A DNA stretch of 64,000 nucleotides from Bacillus sp. RO2 (lineage in GTDB: Bacteria; Bacillota; Bacilli; Bacillales; Bacillaceae_I). Each line of letters begins with the position of its first letter. Position 1 is the first letter of the stretch. Below, piece after piece: positions 51,991 through 60,762 of this stretch. The stretch spans positions 62,001 to 126,000 of the forward strand of contig NZ_JAAXCU010000048.1 in assembly GCF_012911845.1 (NCBI RefSeq). The letters are read 5' to 3'. A program made the translations under genes and the position numbers. Below the pieces are notes generated by a model that worked only from the letters and a program-made list of their open reading frames with translations, ran no database searches and was not told the DNA's origin.

Positions 51991-52535
51991 TCATTTTTAT
52001 CTCCGGGGGGGCTCGATCAGGGAAGAGTCATTTTGCAGAAAGGTTGGCTTTATCCCTTCATAAAAAAGAACCCACTAATCATCTAATATATTTAGCTACT
52101 TCCCAAAAAAGTGATAAAGAAATGGAGCGCCGAATAGCGATGCACAAGGCTCAGCGTGGTAAGGAGTGGAAGGTGGAAGAAGTACCGGTTGAGGTTGCAA
52201 GAAGTATCATGCGAGCAAATATAGGTGATGTGGTACTGTTGGATTGCCTGACCATTTGGCTTAGTAACATGATATTTCATGGAATTGTAAGGAAAGAAGA
52301 AGAGATAGTTGCAGAAGTTGATAAGTGGTTGACTCTTGCAAGAAAGAAGGGGGTGAGTTTATTAATTGTTTCAAATGACCTGAACGAAGAACCGCCTTCC
52401 TTTTATAAAACGGTCACTTCCTATATATATATGTTGGAATTACTTCATCAACATATCGTGAAACAAGCTGATGTGGCGGTACAGGTCAGAGTTGGAATTC
52501 CAAAATATTGGAAAGGGAGAGGGGTGTTACAATGA
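51987..52535 (+). CDS. cobU: CobU-type adenosylcobinamide kinase/guanylyltransferase, atypical C-terminus
   Basis: 182 residues from GTG 51987 (GGAGGGAGAG upstream). P-loop FISGGARSGKSHFAERLAL and the guanylyl-acceptor His region MERRIAMHKAQRGKEW are intact, as is VVLLDCLTIWLSNM. The usual NEVGxGIVP block near residue 145 is replaced by SNDLNEEPPSFYKTV, although the final GIPKYWKG is kept. The missing block is instead present in a second CobU-like gene at 53832. It phosphorylates adenosylcobinamide and adds GMP. Confidence 0.88.
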   Translation: MIIFISGGARSGKSHFAERLALSLHKKEPTNHLIYLATSQKSDKEMERRIAMHKAQRGKEWKVEEVPVEVARSIMRANIGDVVLLDCLTIWLSNMIFHGIVRKEEEIVAEVDKWLTLARKKGVSLLIVSNDLNEEPPSFYKTVTSYIYMLELLHQHIVKQADVAVQVRVGIPKYWKGRGVLQ

Positions 52536-53293
52536 AAAATAGCTTGTATGGATTAGCCTTATCTCTTCAATTTTTAACCAGGATACCAGTACCTGTGGAG
52601 TGCCCTTGGAACAAGGAGACTAGTAGGTGGGCGTTAAGATGTTATCCGCTAATAGGCATGGTGTTGGGCGGGATTCTAGTATTTATTATCTCATTTTTGC
52701 ATGGTGTCCTGCCAACTTGGATGTTAGCACTTCTTATTTTGACCATCTGGATTTGGATGACAGGAGGGCTGCATTTGGATGGCTGGATGGATGTAGCGGA
52801 TGCGGTTGGTTCCAATGCAACCCTTGAGAAAAAATGGGAAATTATGAAAGACCCACGGGTTGGAAGCTTTGGAATATTAAGTGTATTGTTCCTGCTAGTA
52901 TGGAAAGCCGTTTTCATCTATTTACTATTGAACGAATCCTATCAATCTACCATGTGTTTCTTGGTCATCCTTGCCTGTTCAAGAGGAATTGCGGTTTATC
53001 TGATGCATCTTTTCCCAACTGCTCAACAGCATGGGTTAGCGTTTGAATGGAAGAAGAACCTGACTGGGAGGGACCTGGTACTAGCATTCCTGCCTATTGC
53101 TGTATTGTTTTTATTTCTTCCGCAGTACCTTGTACTTTTGCCAGCGTATGCCTTGTTCACATGGTGGTATGGTAAATGGATGATGAAACAATTCAAAGGA
53201 AGTAATGGTGATCTGATGGGGACTGCGATAGAAGGAGGAGAACTATGCGGGTTAATCGTTATGTGGACCTATATCTCATACGTCATTGGATAA
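52532..53293 (+). CDS. cobS: Adenosylcobinamide-GDP ribazoletransferase CobS
   Basis: 253 residues, membrane protein with about six helices. ATG 52532 overlaps the cobU stop (ATGA). Family motifs are LALSLQFLTRIPVPVECPWN, RWALRCYPLIGMVLGGIL, GGLHLDGWMDVADAVGS with the metal-binding Asp cluster, and KWEIMKDPRVGSFGILSVLF. It joins alpha-ribazole to GDP-cobinamide. The next gene starts inside it by 49 bases. Confidence 0.95.
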   Translation: MKNSLYGLALSLQFLTRIPVPVECPWNKETSRWALRCYPLIGMVLGGILVFIISFLHGVLPTWMLALLILTIWIWMTGGLHLDGWMDVADAVGSNATLEKKWEIMKDPRVGSFGILSVLFLLVWKAVFIYLLLNESYQSTMCFLVILACSRGIAVYLMHLFPTAQQHGLAFEWKKNLTGRDLVLAFLPIAVLFLFLPQYLVLLPAYALFTWWYGKWMMKQFKGSNGDLMGTAIEGGELCGLIVMWTYISYVIG

Positions 53294-53877
53294 CCGATTG
53301 GAACAGGGAGAAACGTTATCTTGGACATACGGATCAGAATATCTTAATGGATGGGCTTGATGAGTTGGATTTACTAAAAACAGAGTTTGAAGATCTTTCT
53401 TTTGATAGCATTTATTCAAGCGATCTACTAAGATGTCAAAACACATTGAAGTTCTTAAGCCTGTGTCACTCTCCAAATCTTGATCCTAGATTAAGAGAAA
53501 TGAATTTTGGTGATTGGGAAGGGAAGAAATACGAAGAGTTGAAGGAAGATCCTTGTTACCAAAGATGGCTTGATAATTGGGAATTACATAGCACCCCCTC
53601 TGGTGAGAGCGGTCAAATGTTCCAACGAAGGGTGGATGCATTTGTTTCGGATATGTTGGATAGATTCAGGCTATCCCGAGGAAAATCTACCATTTTGGTC
53701 ATGACCCACGGTGGAGTGATTAGGTACATGCTTAGCCAGTTTAAAGCTACAAATTCTTTTTGGGAATCACCTGCTGTACCGCATGGAAAAGGATTACTAT
53801 TGAAATTAGAGAACAGAGAGGGGGACTGGGTGTGCAACTCTTTATCGGTGGTGCCTATTGCGGAAAAAGAAAGATAG
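53245..53877 (+). CDS. cobC: Alpha-ribazole phosphatase-like histidine phosphatase CobC
   Basis: 210 residues of the histidine phosphatase (phosphoglycerate mutase-like) superfamily. The signature at the start is LIRHWITDWNREKRYLGHTD: the catalytic His is present, but the normal RHG Gly is Trp. SIYSSDLLRCQNTLKFL, REMNFGDWEGKKYEELKED and VMTHGGVIRYML complete the site. It removes the 5' phosphate of alpha-ribazole-P. It overlaps cobS by 49 bases and the following CobU-like gene by 46 bases. Confidence 0.88.
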   Translation: MRVNRYVDLYLIRHWITDWNREKRYLGHTDQNILMDGLDELDLLKTEFEDLSFDSIYSSDLLRCQNTLKFLSLCHSPNLDPRLREMNFGDWEGKKYEELKEDPCYQRWLDNWELHSTPSGESGQMFQRRVDAFVSDMLDRFRLSRGKSTILVMTHGGVIRYMLSQFKATNSFWESPAVPHGKGLLLKLENREGDWVCNSLSVVPIAEKER

Positions 53878-54263
53878 TGAAAGCCATTCATTCTGGTGAA
53901 TTATGCTGGGTTTCTTCCTATTATAATAATAATTTTACCGACTGGAGATCATACCGGGAGGATGATACCGCTATTGTTTTAGAAGGTTGGGAAAAATGGA
54001 TAATGGATGCTCTACAATTAGAACATGATGATGACTCCATTCGACAATTTTTTTATTCCTATTTTTTGGAGTTAAAAGAAGAGGAACGAAAGAAGGGGAA
54101 AGAAATAATTCTGATTATGTTGGAAATGGGCAGGGGAATTGTCCCACTGAATAAACAGGAAAGAAGCCTCCGTGACATTGCGGGATGGATCTCGCAAGAT
54201 GCCGCAAAACTAGCAAATGAAGTTTACTATGTTTGGCATGGAATGAAGGAACAAGTGAAGTGA
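53832..54263 (+). CDS. Second CobU-like protein with altered P-loop
   Basis: 143 residues from GTG 53832. The start LFIGGAYCGKRKIVKAI resembles the CobU P-loop GGxxxGKS but has Arg in place of Ser. No guanylyl-acceptor His motif is present. The C-terminus is strongly CobU-like: MLEMGRGIVPLNKQERSLRD, IAGWISQDAAKLANEVYYVW and HGM, the block missing from the cobU gene at 51987. The two proteins may be complementary halves of one function, or this may be a regulatory relic. Last gene of the cobalamin operon. Confidence 0.75.
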   Translation: MQLFIGGAYCGKRKIVKAIHSGELCWVSSYYNNNFTDWRSYREDDTAIVLEGWEKWIMDALQLEHDDDSIRQFFYSYFLELKEEERKKGKEIILIMLEMGRGIVPLNKQERSLRDIAGWISQDAAKLANEVYYVWHGMKEQVK

Positions 54264-54398
54264 TGGACTTTTAGTATGAAACCATTCATTTTACACAACG
54301 CGTTTATCAAAATAATAAAGAAGGAATTGTATTTTTCCTATTCTTGGGGATATTCTTGTTGGGTGGAATTAAAAGAAAAAGTATTAATGAAATAAATT

Positions 54399-54440
54399 GG
54401 TCAACCAGATATAATTTCTTATCAGGTTGACCTTATAATA
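54399..54440 (+). terminator. Hairpin at the end of the cobalamin operon
   Basis: GGTCAACC (54399-54406) pairs with GGTTGACC (54425-54432) across an 18-base loop, followed by a weak T-rich tail. The rest of 54264-54544 shows no gene. Confidence 0.6.
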
Positions 54441-54544
54441 CTTTGTTTTTCTGCTACTACTTTGTCCAGCAATTTATGTGAATAATAAGATTAAGATATA
54501 AGATAAATTCCAATCATAATTTTCCTTTACAAATAAATAATATT

Positions 54545-54859
54545 TTATGAAACAAGTTTTAATCCCACCGCTGCACTTAAAACCATGGCTATAAAAATTA
54601 ATCTTTTCCAATCCTTGGATTCCCCATATAAGAACATTCCTAATAGTGCACCACCAGAAGCACCAATACCTGTCCAGATTGCATAAGCTGTACCCATAGG
54701 CAGGGTCTCCATTGCATAAGCTAGGAATATGAAGCTAGCACCAAAACCAAGAACTAATAAAGCAATGGATTTCCAACTTCGATCATTATGAAGTTTATTG
54801 ATCATTGCAACACCAAACATTTCAAATAAGCCTGCTAAGATTAAAGAAAACCAAGCCAT
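54545..54859 (-). CDS. ykkD: SMR exporter subunit, YkkD/GdnD-like
   Basis: 104 residues, four helices of the small multidrug resistance family: FSLILAGLFEMFGVAMINKL with the essential helix-1 Glu, then ETLPMGTAYAIWTGIGASGG and GMFLYGESKDWKRLIFIAMV. It pairs with the overlapping upstream gene as a heteromeric guanidinium exporter, as established for YkkCD/Gdx-type pairs controlled by guanidine riboswitches. Its start overlaps the last base of the partner. Confidence 0.93.
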   Translation of the reverse strand: MAWFSLILAGLFEMFGVAMINKLHNDRSWKSIALLVLGFGASFIFLAYAMETLPMGTAYAIWTGIGASGGALLGMFLYGESKDWKRLIFIAMVLSAAVGLKLVS

Positions 54860-55200
54860 CAGAATTCACCGCCTTCTTTAACTTTATCTGTTGTAACTAA
54901 TTTCAACCCAATTACTCCTGCTAATAAAAACAAAATCAAGAGTGCTTTATCAACTTTAAATGGTTCTCCGAAGAATAGGATTTCAGAAAAGACAGTTCCT
55001 GCTGTACCTAGACCAACAAAAACTGCATAGACAGTTCCTACAGGAAGTTTTCGTCCCGCCATAATCATTAAGTAAAAGCTAATGAAGATAGCAATAACAG
55101 TTCCAGTCCAAGTCCAAAAGTCCTCAGCGTGTTTCAATCCAATTACCCAAAAAACCTCAAAGAATGCAGCGATAAATACTTTCATCCAGTCTTTATTCAT
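54859..55200 (-). CDS. ykkC: SMR exporter subunit, YkkC/GdnC-like
   Basis: 113 residues with four helices. The helix-1 Glu is in [19 protein letters not shown], followed by [20 protein letters not shown] and [20 protein letters not shown]. The C-terminus carries a charged tail ([11 protein letters not shown]) not seen in the partner. Translation starts 9-10 bases after GGAGG on the minus strand. A guanidine-I riboswitch lies directly upstream, so the substrate is very probably guanidinium. Confidence 0.93.
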   Translation of the reverse strand: MNKDWMKVFIAAFFEVFWVIGLKHAEDFWTWTGTVIAIFISFYLMIMAGRKLPVGTVYAVFVGLGTAGTVFSEILFFGEPFKVDKALLILFLLAGVIGLKLVTTDKVKEGGEF

Positions 55201-55236
55201 CTAAAGACACCTCCAAGTTTATTATTACCAAAATAC

Positions 55237-55356
55237 AAAAAAGCCTGGGAGATAACTGTAAAACAGTATCTCCCAGGCTTTTATCCTTCCGTGACACAGC
55301 AAAGCTGTGAGTTTTCTCTCGGACCAGACCAATAATTAATTGCGGAACCCTAGAAA
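55237..55356 (-). promoter_or_regulatory. Guanidine-I (ykkC) riboswitch with terminator
   Basis: Read on the minus strand: CTAGGGTTCCG, then GGTCTGGTCCGAGAGAAAAC, CACGGAAGGATAAAAGCCTG and GGAGATACTG. The 3' strand of the aptamer end forms a long hairpin (GCCTGGGAGATA...TATCTCCCAGGC) followed by TTTTTTG, a terminator that guanidine binding should prevent. It sits 37 bases upstream of the ykkC start. Confidence 0.95.
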
Positions 55357-55509
55357 ACATTTTACTTATGCAATTACTTTACATTATATACACATTTTAC
55401 ATTTATTCAAGACTTAAGTTATGGAAAGAGCGTTGGTACTTGTGTATATGGACTCGGACCGGAATTTATATCAAAAACAATGTAAAGAACCATTCTATGA
55501 AAATTTTGT

Positions 55510-57468
55510 TTAGTAATCATTCGTTCTTTTTTTACTCAATGGCAACATAATAGGAAAGTCTGTGTCTATCTGATCAAGAGCCCATAAAAAATGATGCCAT
55601 TTTTTGATATCTCCAATCACTTTAATTGAAGAAGGAGAAGGACGGTTGTTGGTGGTGGCTAACTCATATAAGGATTCTTTACTCATGATGACCGTAACTT
55701 GATCCTCTTTTAGTTCATCAGATAAATAACGAAAGATACCACGTTTGACCTCTGTTAAGGCTTTTTCTTTTCGATCCGGAATAATAAAGTTCAATTTTAA
55801 GTCATAGTCCCCAGCAATCAATCCGTTGATACGGATACTCAACATGTTCAACACTTGTTCGAATGTCATTATATCTAATACTTCTGTTGTGATGGTAGAA
55901 CGCTGTATTGGAATAATTCCGTAACGAAGTTCTTGAGCGCCCATTAAATATTCATTACGCCATGGCCCGGATTCTGCGATATAGCCAAGCTGCTCAAGAG
56001 CATCCGCACATAGGTATTTGGCTTTTTTATTGGATGGATTTGCGAAGATGACGTGCTTGGTGACTTCAGCTACCCATTGGTAATCACCTTCTTTAAAGCA
56101 TTCTTTTGCTTTTTTGATGACTTCATCCTCGCCCCCCATATAGTCCACATATTTTTTGGATGACTCTTCCGGAAGCAGCTTGTTTAAGTCGACAGGGTTT
56201 CCGTTATACCATCCCATATATTTTTGGTATACCGCTTTAGAATTATGGTTGACAGTTCCATAAAAAGATCCGTTAAACCATTCGTCTTTTAAACTGTCAG
56301 GAAAGGTTACCATTCTTCCTACTTGATCAATCGTGTAGCCTTGATTTATCAACCTTAGTGTCTGATCATTGATATATTGGTACATGTCTCGCTGTTTTTC
56401 CATATATTCGATGCAGTATTCTTTTCCGTGCCTTGGCCAATTATGCACTTCAAATACAGAAGTTAATTGTTCTCCAAATAACTCAATGGCCTGTTGGATG
56501 TATTTGGCCCAGGCGACTGGGTCCCTCACTTCAGCTCCACGTAGAGTATAGATATTATGAAGCGAAGCTGTACAGTTCTCTGCAATACATAGACTTTTTT
56601 CTCCCGGGATAAACATGTTCATTTCAGCCGGAGCTTCTGTATCCGGGGTGATTTGAAATTGCATTCTTACACCATCAATAACTTTCTCGACATAGGATTC
56701 ATCCGTGGAAGCTGAAATTTCTTCAGCAGAATTGATTAAAGTCACAACACCAGTGGATACATACTTTCCAATGCCGCTGTCTACTTGACCTTTTTCTTCT
56801 CGAGGTAGCACCTCACCATACATGTAAAATCCTCGCCTTGACATGGCAACACCTGCTGTCACATTTTCTTCCAAGGCTGCACTTAAAAATCCGCTTGGTG
56901 CATATATCTTCACTGCATCCGTAGTTCCACTATTAAGGACTCCATCAACGCCCCCATAATGATCAACGTGTGAATGAGAAAAGATGATGGCACTAATCGG
57001 GATCTTGCCGAAATAGCTGTCAATTAATTCAAAAGCTGCTTCTGCTGTTTCTCTGCTTGTGAGACAATCGATAACAATCCAGCCTGTCTTTCCGCGAATA
57101 ATACTTAAGTTAGCAAGATCAAATCCTCTAACCTGGTAAATGTTTTCTGTTACTTGAAAAAGGCCGGCATGTAAATTTAATTTTCCCTGGTACCATAGTT
57201 TCGGGTTAACGGATGAAGGAAGTTTGTCTTTCAACAGGAATTCATAGCGTTTTAAATCCCAAACAGGGAAAAACGAGTCATCTGGTTTGATAACGGGGAG
57301 AGAGACGCTTTTCAGGACATTTCTCGTTGCCCACTCCTGTTCAATTTTTAGTCTTTCCCAGGGCAGGTTCTCTTTTATTAATTCATTAATTTTTTTTGTT
57401 TTCTTCGTAGCATCTTTGGGAAAAGGGGTGAATTCCGCCTCCATCTTCTTATTATGGTTTTGATCCAT
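55510..57468 (-). CDS. Alkyl/aryl sulfatase, metallo-beta-lactamase fold (SdsA1/BDS1-like)
   Basis: 652 residues, full length. The metallo-beta-lactamase domain has the zinc motif IIFSHSHVDHYGGVDGVL (HxHxDH) and a second ligand region ENCTASLHNIYTLRGAEVRD. Next come the dimerisation domain (CADALEQLGYIAESGPWRNE) and a C-terminal SCP2-like domain that shields the active site. Such enzymes hydrolyse long-chain alkyl sulfates such as dodecyl sulfate. No signal peptide is visible. A good ribosome site (GGAGGTGAC) precedes ATG 57468. It stands alone. Confidence 0.9.
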   Translation of the reverse strand: MDQNHNKKMEAEFTPFPKDATKKTKKINELIKENLPWERLKIEQEWATRNVLKSVSLPVIKPDDSFFPVWDLKRYEFLLKDKLPSSVNPKLWYQGKLNLHAGLFQVTENIYQVRGFDLANLSIIRGKTGWIVIDCLTSRETAEAAFELIDSYFGKIPISAIIFSHSHVDHYGGVDGVLNSGTTDAVKIYAPSGFLSAALEENVTAGVAMSRRGFYMYGEVLPREEKGQVDSGIGKYVSTGVVTLINSAEEISASTDESYVEKVIDGVRMQFQITPDTEAPAEMNMFIPGEKSLCIAENCTASLHNIYTLRGAEVRDPVAWAKYIQQAIELFGEQLTSVFEVHNWPRHGKEYCIEYMEKQRDMYQYINDQTLRLINQGYTIDQVGRMVTFPDSLKDEWFNGSFYGTVNHNSKAVYQKYMGWYNGNPVDLNKLLPEESSKKYVDYMGGEDEVIKKAKECFKEGDYQWVAEVTKHVIFANPSNKKAKYLCADALEQLGYIAESGPWRNEYLMGAQELRYGIIPIQRSTITTEVLDIMTFEQVLNMLSIRINGLIAGDYDLKLNFIIPDRKEKALTEVKRGIFRYLSDELKEDQVTVIMSKESLYELATTNNRPSPSSIKVIGDIKKWHHFLWALDQIDTDFPIMLPLSKKRTNDY

Positions 57469-57647
57469 GAATTGTCACCTCCATTGAACATAGTATTCAG
57501 GTGAACTCACCTTCATACATGGGAGAGCATACAAAACATGAACTTAGGATTCATAAAAATTGAGAAAGAATAATAAAACAAGTTATTTGTTGGCCACAAA
57601 TTACAAGCGCACCCATCTTGAAGTGCAATCGTTGTAACCATCCCAAA

Positions 57648-57680
57648 ACAAACCCCTCCTCATTTTTGAGAAGGGGTTTC
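57648..57680. terminator. Terminator downstream of the Spo0E-like gene
   Basis: AAACCCCTCCTC and GAGAAGGGGTTT form an imperfect 11-bp stem with a 5-base loop. A-rich and T-rich flanks allow use in both directions. Confidence 0.7.
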
Positions 57681-57712
57681 ATTAATGTCAAAGCTCATAT
57701 AGAATCTATGTA

Positions 57713-57874
57713 TTATTTAGGGACGATGATATGGTTATACTTGTTTAGTAATGTATCGAGTTCCTGGCTGAGCTTTAATGTTTTAGAAGAGGACATTCCG
57801 TACTTTGCAACAATATCGATTAGTTCGGATCGCTTTTTTTCAATTAGTTCCATTAATTCATGTTTAGTAGCCAA
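57713..57874 (-). CDS. Spo0E-like aspartyl-phosphate phosphatase
   Basis: 53 residues. TTG 57874 follows AAGGAAGGG by 9 bases; ATG 57853 is an alternative, and the longer frame from 57952 is unlikely. The Spo0E fold shows IEKKRSELIDIVAKYGMSSS and the signature LKLSQELDTLLNKY (SQELD). Members remove the phosphate from Spo0A-P and delay sporulation. It stands alone between the sulfatase gene and ccdA. Confidence 0.9.
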   Translation of the reverse strand: MATKHELMELIEKKRSELIDIVAKYGMSSSKTLKLSQELDTLLNKYNHIIVPK

Positions 57875-58101
57875 TGTTGAGTACCCTTCCTTCTTCCAAT
57901 TCGTAACATCATTATACAAGAATTTAGGAGGCAATACAAAGAAAAATTGCAAGTTAATGGTACTTTAATAATTGTTAAACTAGTGAAAAATAACTAAGGA
58001 ATACTGTCACGGTTTCGACATAGAATGTTGAAAAGATATGGTTTGTTTTAACTGATTTTTTGTTACTATTAAATATATACTTTTGTAGGAGAAGTGATTT
58101 T

Positions 58102-58812
58102 ATGTCTGGTGACCTTACGTTATTCTTGGCATTTGGGGCTGGAGTACTTTCTTTCATATCTCCATGTACTTTGCCAATCTACCCTGCTTTTCTCTCTTAT
58201 ATTACAGGGGTATCAGTAGGAGAATTAAGAGAAGAAAAGGGAATGCTGCAAAAGAGAAGTATTTTACATACACTATTCTTTTTAGTTGGATTTTCTTTAA
58301 TTTTTATTGCTTTAGGATTTAGTACAACTTTTTTAGGTAAATTTTTTGTGCATTACCAGGACTTAATTAGGCAAGTTGGTGCCATCTTAATCATCTTTTT
58401 TGGTTTGGTTATTTTGGGAGTATTCCAACCAAAATTTTTAATGCAAGATAAAAAGTTTGCATTTAAAAACCGTCCTTCCGGTTATGTTGGGACTGTTTTG
58501 ATAGGAATGGCTTTTGCTGCTGGTTGGACACCTTGCTCCGGGCCGATTCTTGGGGCAGTGATTGCGATGTCTATAAATAATCCATCATCTGGTATGTATT
58601 ACATGCTAGCCTATGTATTAGGGTTTGCTATTCCATTCTTTATGCTTTCGTTTTTCATTGGAAAAATGGGGTGGATTAAACGAAATCATACGCTAATTAT
58701 GAAAATTGGCGGTTATGCGATGATTATCATGGGAGTCATGCTTTTCTTTAATTGGATGACTAAAATCATTGTATGGCTCACTGCCATTACCGGAGGATTC
58801 CAAGGATTTTAA
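58102..58812 (+). CDS. ccdA: Cytochrome c biogenesis protein CcdA
   Basis: 236 residues with six helices. The two membrane cysteines are in [20 protein letters not shown] and [19 protein letters not shown]. It carries electrons from cytoplasmic thioredoxin to the outer face for reduction of apocytochrome c and for spore-coat or cortex thiol proteins. ATG 58102 follows AGGAGAAG; the longer frame from 58060 lacks a site. The order ccdA, CheY-like, ccdC matches Bacillus subtilis ccdA-yneI-yneJ. Confidence 0.95.
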   Translation: MSGDLTLFLAFGAGVLSFISPCTLPIYPAFLSYITGVSVGELREEKGMLQKRSILHTLFFLVGFSLIFIALGFSTTFLGKFFVHYQDLIRQVGAILIIFFGLVILGVFQPKFLMQDKKFAFKNRPSGYVGTVLIGMAFAAGWTPCSGPILGAVIAMSINNPSSGMYYMLAYVLGFAIPFFMLSFFIGKMGWIKRNHTLIMKIGGYAMIIMGVMLFFNWMTKIIVWLTAITGGFQGF

Positions 58813-58917
58813 ATTGTGTGATATTTTAGTTGATTCTTCTGTCCGAAAAGAGTAAAGTTAAAATTGGGAATAAAGGAAAATTACAACTTTTTTATAGGAC
58901 ATAAGGAGGACTCTGCG

Positions 58918-59277
58918 GTGGCTAACGTTTTAGTAGTGGATGATGCAAAGTTTATGAGACTAACAATTGGAAACATTTTAACTAAATCTAACCACGCTGT
59001 GATAGGTGAAGCAGAGAATGGAAGAGATGCGGTTTCGCTTTATCGCGATCACCAGCCCGATCTCGTAACAATGGATATTACGATGCCTGAAATGAACGGT
59101 ATTGAAGCTGTTCGTGAAATAGTGAAAGACTATCCGAAAGCCAAAATCATTATGTGCTCCGCCATGGGACAGCAGCGCCTGATCGTAGAAGCAATTGAAG
59201 CAGGTGCGAAAGACTTCATTGTAAAGCCTTTTGATGAAGGCAGGGTTTTGGAAGCTGTTAAGAGAGTTTTAGGATAA
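58918..59277 (+). CDS. yneI: CheY-like single-domain response regulator (YneI/CcdB)
   Basis: 119 residues from GTG 58918, with AAGGAGG 8 bases upstream. A complete receiver domain has acidic residues VLVVDDAKFMR, phosphorylated Asp in DLVTMDITMPEMNG, Ser in IIMCSAMG and Lys in DFIVKPFD. It has no output domain. In Bacillus subtilis the gene follows ccdA and its role is unclear. A terminator follows directly. Confidence 0.92.
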   Translation: MANVLVVDDAKFMRLTIGNILTKSNHAVIGEAENGRDAVSLYRDHQPDLVTMDITMPEMNGIEAVREIVKDYPKAKIIMCSAMGQQRLIVEAIEAGAKDFIVKPFDEGRVLEAVKRVLG

Positions 59278-59282
59278 TGGTA

Positions 59283-59315
59283 AAAACTATCGTCTTTATG
59301 TGCGATAGTTTTTTT
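59283..59315 (+). terminator. Intrinsic terminator after the CheY-like gene
   Basis: AAAACTATCG and CGATAGTTTT form a 10-bp stem with a 10-base loop, followed by TTTCG. Confidence 0.9.
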
Positions 59316-59332
59316 CGTTAGGGGGGAGATTT

Positions 59333-59749
59333 ATATTTATTATAGCTAGAATTGCAGAAGGCTTCATTCTCGTCTACTTTGTCTTCATCAATCTCGTATT
59401 ACAGATAGAGAATTATGTAAATCTATTGTTGGTTGATGACCATGAGGGAATTATGATGGACGAGACTTGGAGTACCGTTCAGTTATTTATTATTGGAACA
59501 GTTATCCTTTACTTTTTTGTGAAAAGTGGCAAGGAGTTTACGGCCTATAAAAAAGGTATGTTGCTTTTATATATCTTCAGTTTCTCTACGGCGGTAGTTT
59601 TTTCATTGTTTTTTATTATAGGTGACCTAATTGTCCACTCTTCCACATTACCGGTGAAATGGTGGGTATTGGATACACTTTATTTGACACTTGTTACATT
59701 TTTGATGATTGTTTCCATTAAGAAGTATCATGCCTTACAAAAACCTTAG
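59333..59749 (+). CDS. Four-helix membrane protein with no canonical start codon
   Basis: About 138 residues. The first canonical start is TTG 59426, without a ribosome site, but the open frame extends upstream and adds a convincing first helix (ARIAEGFILVYFVFINLVLQ). A strong AGGGGGGAG (59320-59328) precedes ATA 59333, ATT 59339 and ATA 59342. ATT 59339, at about 10 bases, is best spaced. Three further helices follow (STVQLFIIGTVILYFFV; a second about 50 residues on; WWVLDTLYLTLVTFLMIV). It lies between yneI and ccdC. No family is recognised. Confidence 0.6.
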   Translation: MFIIARIAEGFILVYFVFINLVLQIENYVNLLLVDDHEGIMMDETWSTVQLFIIGTVILYFFVKSGKEFTAYKKGMLLLYIFSFSTAVVFSLFFIIGDLIVHSSTLPVKWWVLDTLYLTLVTFLMIVSIKKYHALQKP

Positions 59750-59824
59750 ATATCACTTTTAATATTTCTCTTTTTCGGTATAATAGTAAGAGGTTAAAAG
59801 TTGTGAATACAGAGGATGATTAAT

Positions 59825-60310
59825 TTGTATACAGTTCTATCTACGATTTTTGCAGTTTGTATGGCATTGCTTGTTTTGTTTATCCGAATGAAAGCTGCGA
59901 AAAAACCTTCATCAGTGAAAAAAATTGTATTACCTCCCATTTTCATGAGTACTGGGGCATTAATGTTCTTGTTTCCTGAATTTCGCGTTTCCTCATTGCA
60001 AATAGTAGAGGCTCTATCAGTTGGTGCGATATTTTCTATATTCCTGATTAAGACTTCCAAGTTTGAAATGAAGGATAATGATATATATTTAAAAAGATCA
60101 AAGGCGTTTGTTTTCATCTTGCTGGGATTATTGGCAATAAGAGTTGTCATGAAGCTAGTTCTTAGTACGCAGATTGATATTGGAGAACTAACCGGAATGT
60201 TTTGGCTTCTTGCTTTCGGCATGATTGTACCATGGAGAATAGCGATGTATATTAAATATAAGAAGTTAGAGAGTGGTTCTATTACACCAACGATAAAAAC
60301 CTCGGTATAA
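59825..60310 (+). CDS. ccdC: CcdC-like membrane protein (YneJ)
   Basis: 161 residues, five helices. TTG 59825 is 8 bases after AGAGGA; ATG 59816 overlaps the site. Family segments are KKIVLPPIFMSTGALMFLFP, FSIFLIKTSKFEMKDNDIYL and the basic end MYIKYKKLE. In Bacillus subtilis the homologue lies near ccdA, but its need in cytochrome c biogenesis is not clear. It is separated from the convergent DUF2621 gene by a bidirectional terminator. Confidence 0.85.
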   Translation: MYTVLSTIFAVCMALLVLFIRMKAAKKPSSVKKIVLPPIFMSTGALMFLFPEFRVSSLQIVEALSVGAIFSIFLIKTSKFEMKDNDIYLKRSKAFVFILLGLLAIRVVMKLVLSTQIDIGELTGMFWLLAFGMIVPWRIAMYIKYKKLESGSITPTIKTSV

Positions 60311-60324
60311 AAACCGAGGTTTTT
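60295..60324. terminator. Bidirectional terminator between convergent genes
   Basis: AAAAACCTCGGT and ACCGAGGTTTTT form a 12-bp stem with a short loop, overlapping the ccdC stop region. Confidence 0.92.
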
Positions 60325-60336
60325 CCGTTATGTCCT

Positions 60337-60762
60337 TCAAAATAGGTGTTGGTACGGGGTATGATCAATCTTAAGGTGTTCCAATTTCTTTATTAGGAAC
60401 TTATGATCCCGTTTAGGTGTAGCGAGAATATAGCCACGAATGACATGTTCTCTAGTTATTACTTTCGCATTTTCTTTATAGGCAATTTCGCCGATTTTCC
60501 CGGCTATCTTTTGTCTGGCAATATCTCTGAACAACTCCGGTACAGGAGAAACTAGCTCCTCTAATAGCTGTTTCAAATCATTCGGCCAGAGGTGACGAGT
60601 TTTTTCTAAATAGAAGTCCTGCCAATCCAATTCCGATTTGCCGTCTTCTTTTGGCATCCTTTTAAGAAATTTACGAAACATAAAGAATCCGCCAATGGCC
60701 AATAATCCTATCATTGTGACGACCCAAAATAAAATTAACCATAAAAACCATCCGGTTAACAT
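60337..60762 (-). CDS. DUF2621 family protein (YneK-like)
   Basis: 141 residues. One N-terminal membrane helix (FLWLILFWVVTMIGLLAIGG) is followed by a cytoplasmic helical domain with KSELDWQDFYLEKTRHLWPN, LLEELVSPVPELFRDIARQK and ITREHVIRGYILATPKRDHK. This matches the yneK homologue that follows ccdC in Bacillus subtilis, here in convergent orientation. No function is known; similar proteins are found in sporulating bacilli. Confidence 0.85.
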   Translation of the reverse strand: MLTGWFLWLILFWVVTMIGLLAIGGFFMFRKFLKRMPKEDGKSELDWQDFYLEKTRHLWPNDLKQLLEELVSPVPELFRDIARQKIAGKIGEIAYKENAKVITREHVIRGYILATPKRDHKFLIKKLEHLKIDHTPYQHLF

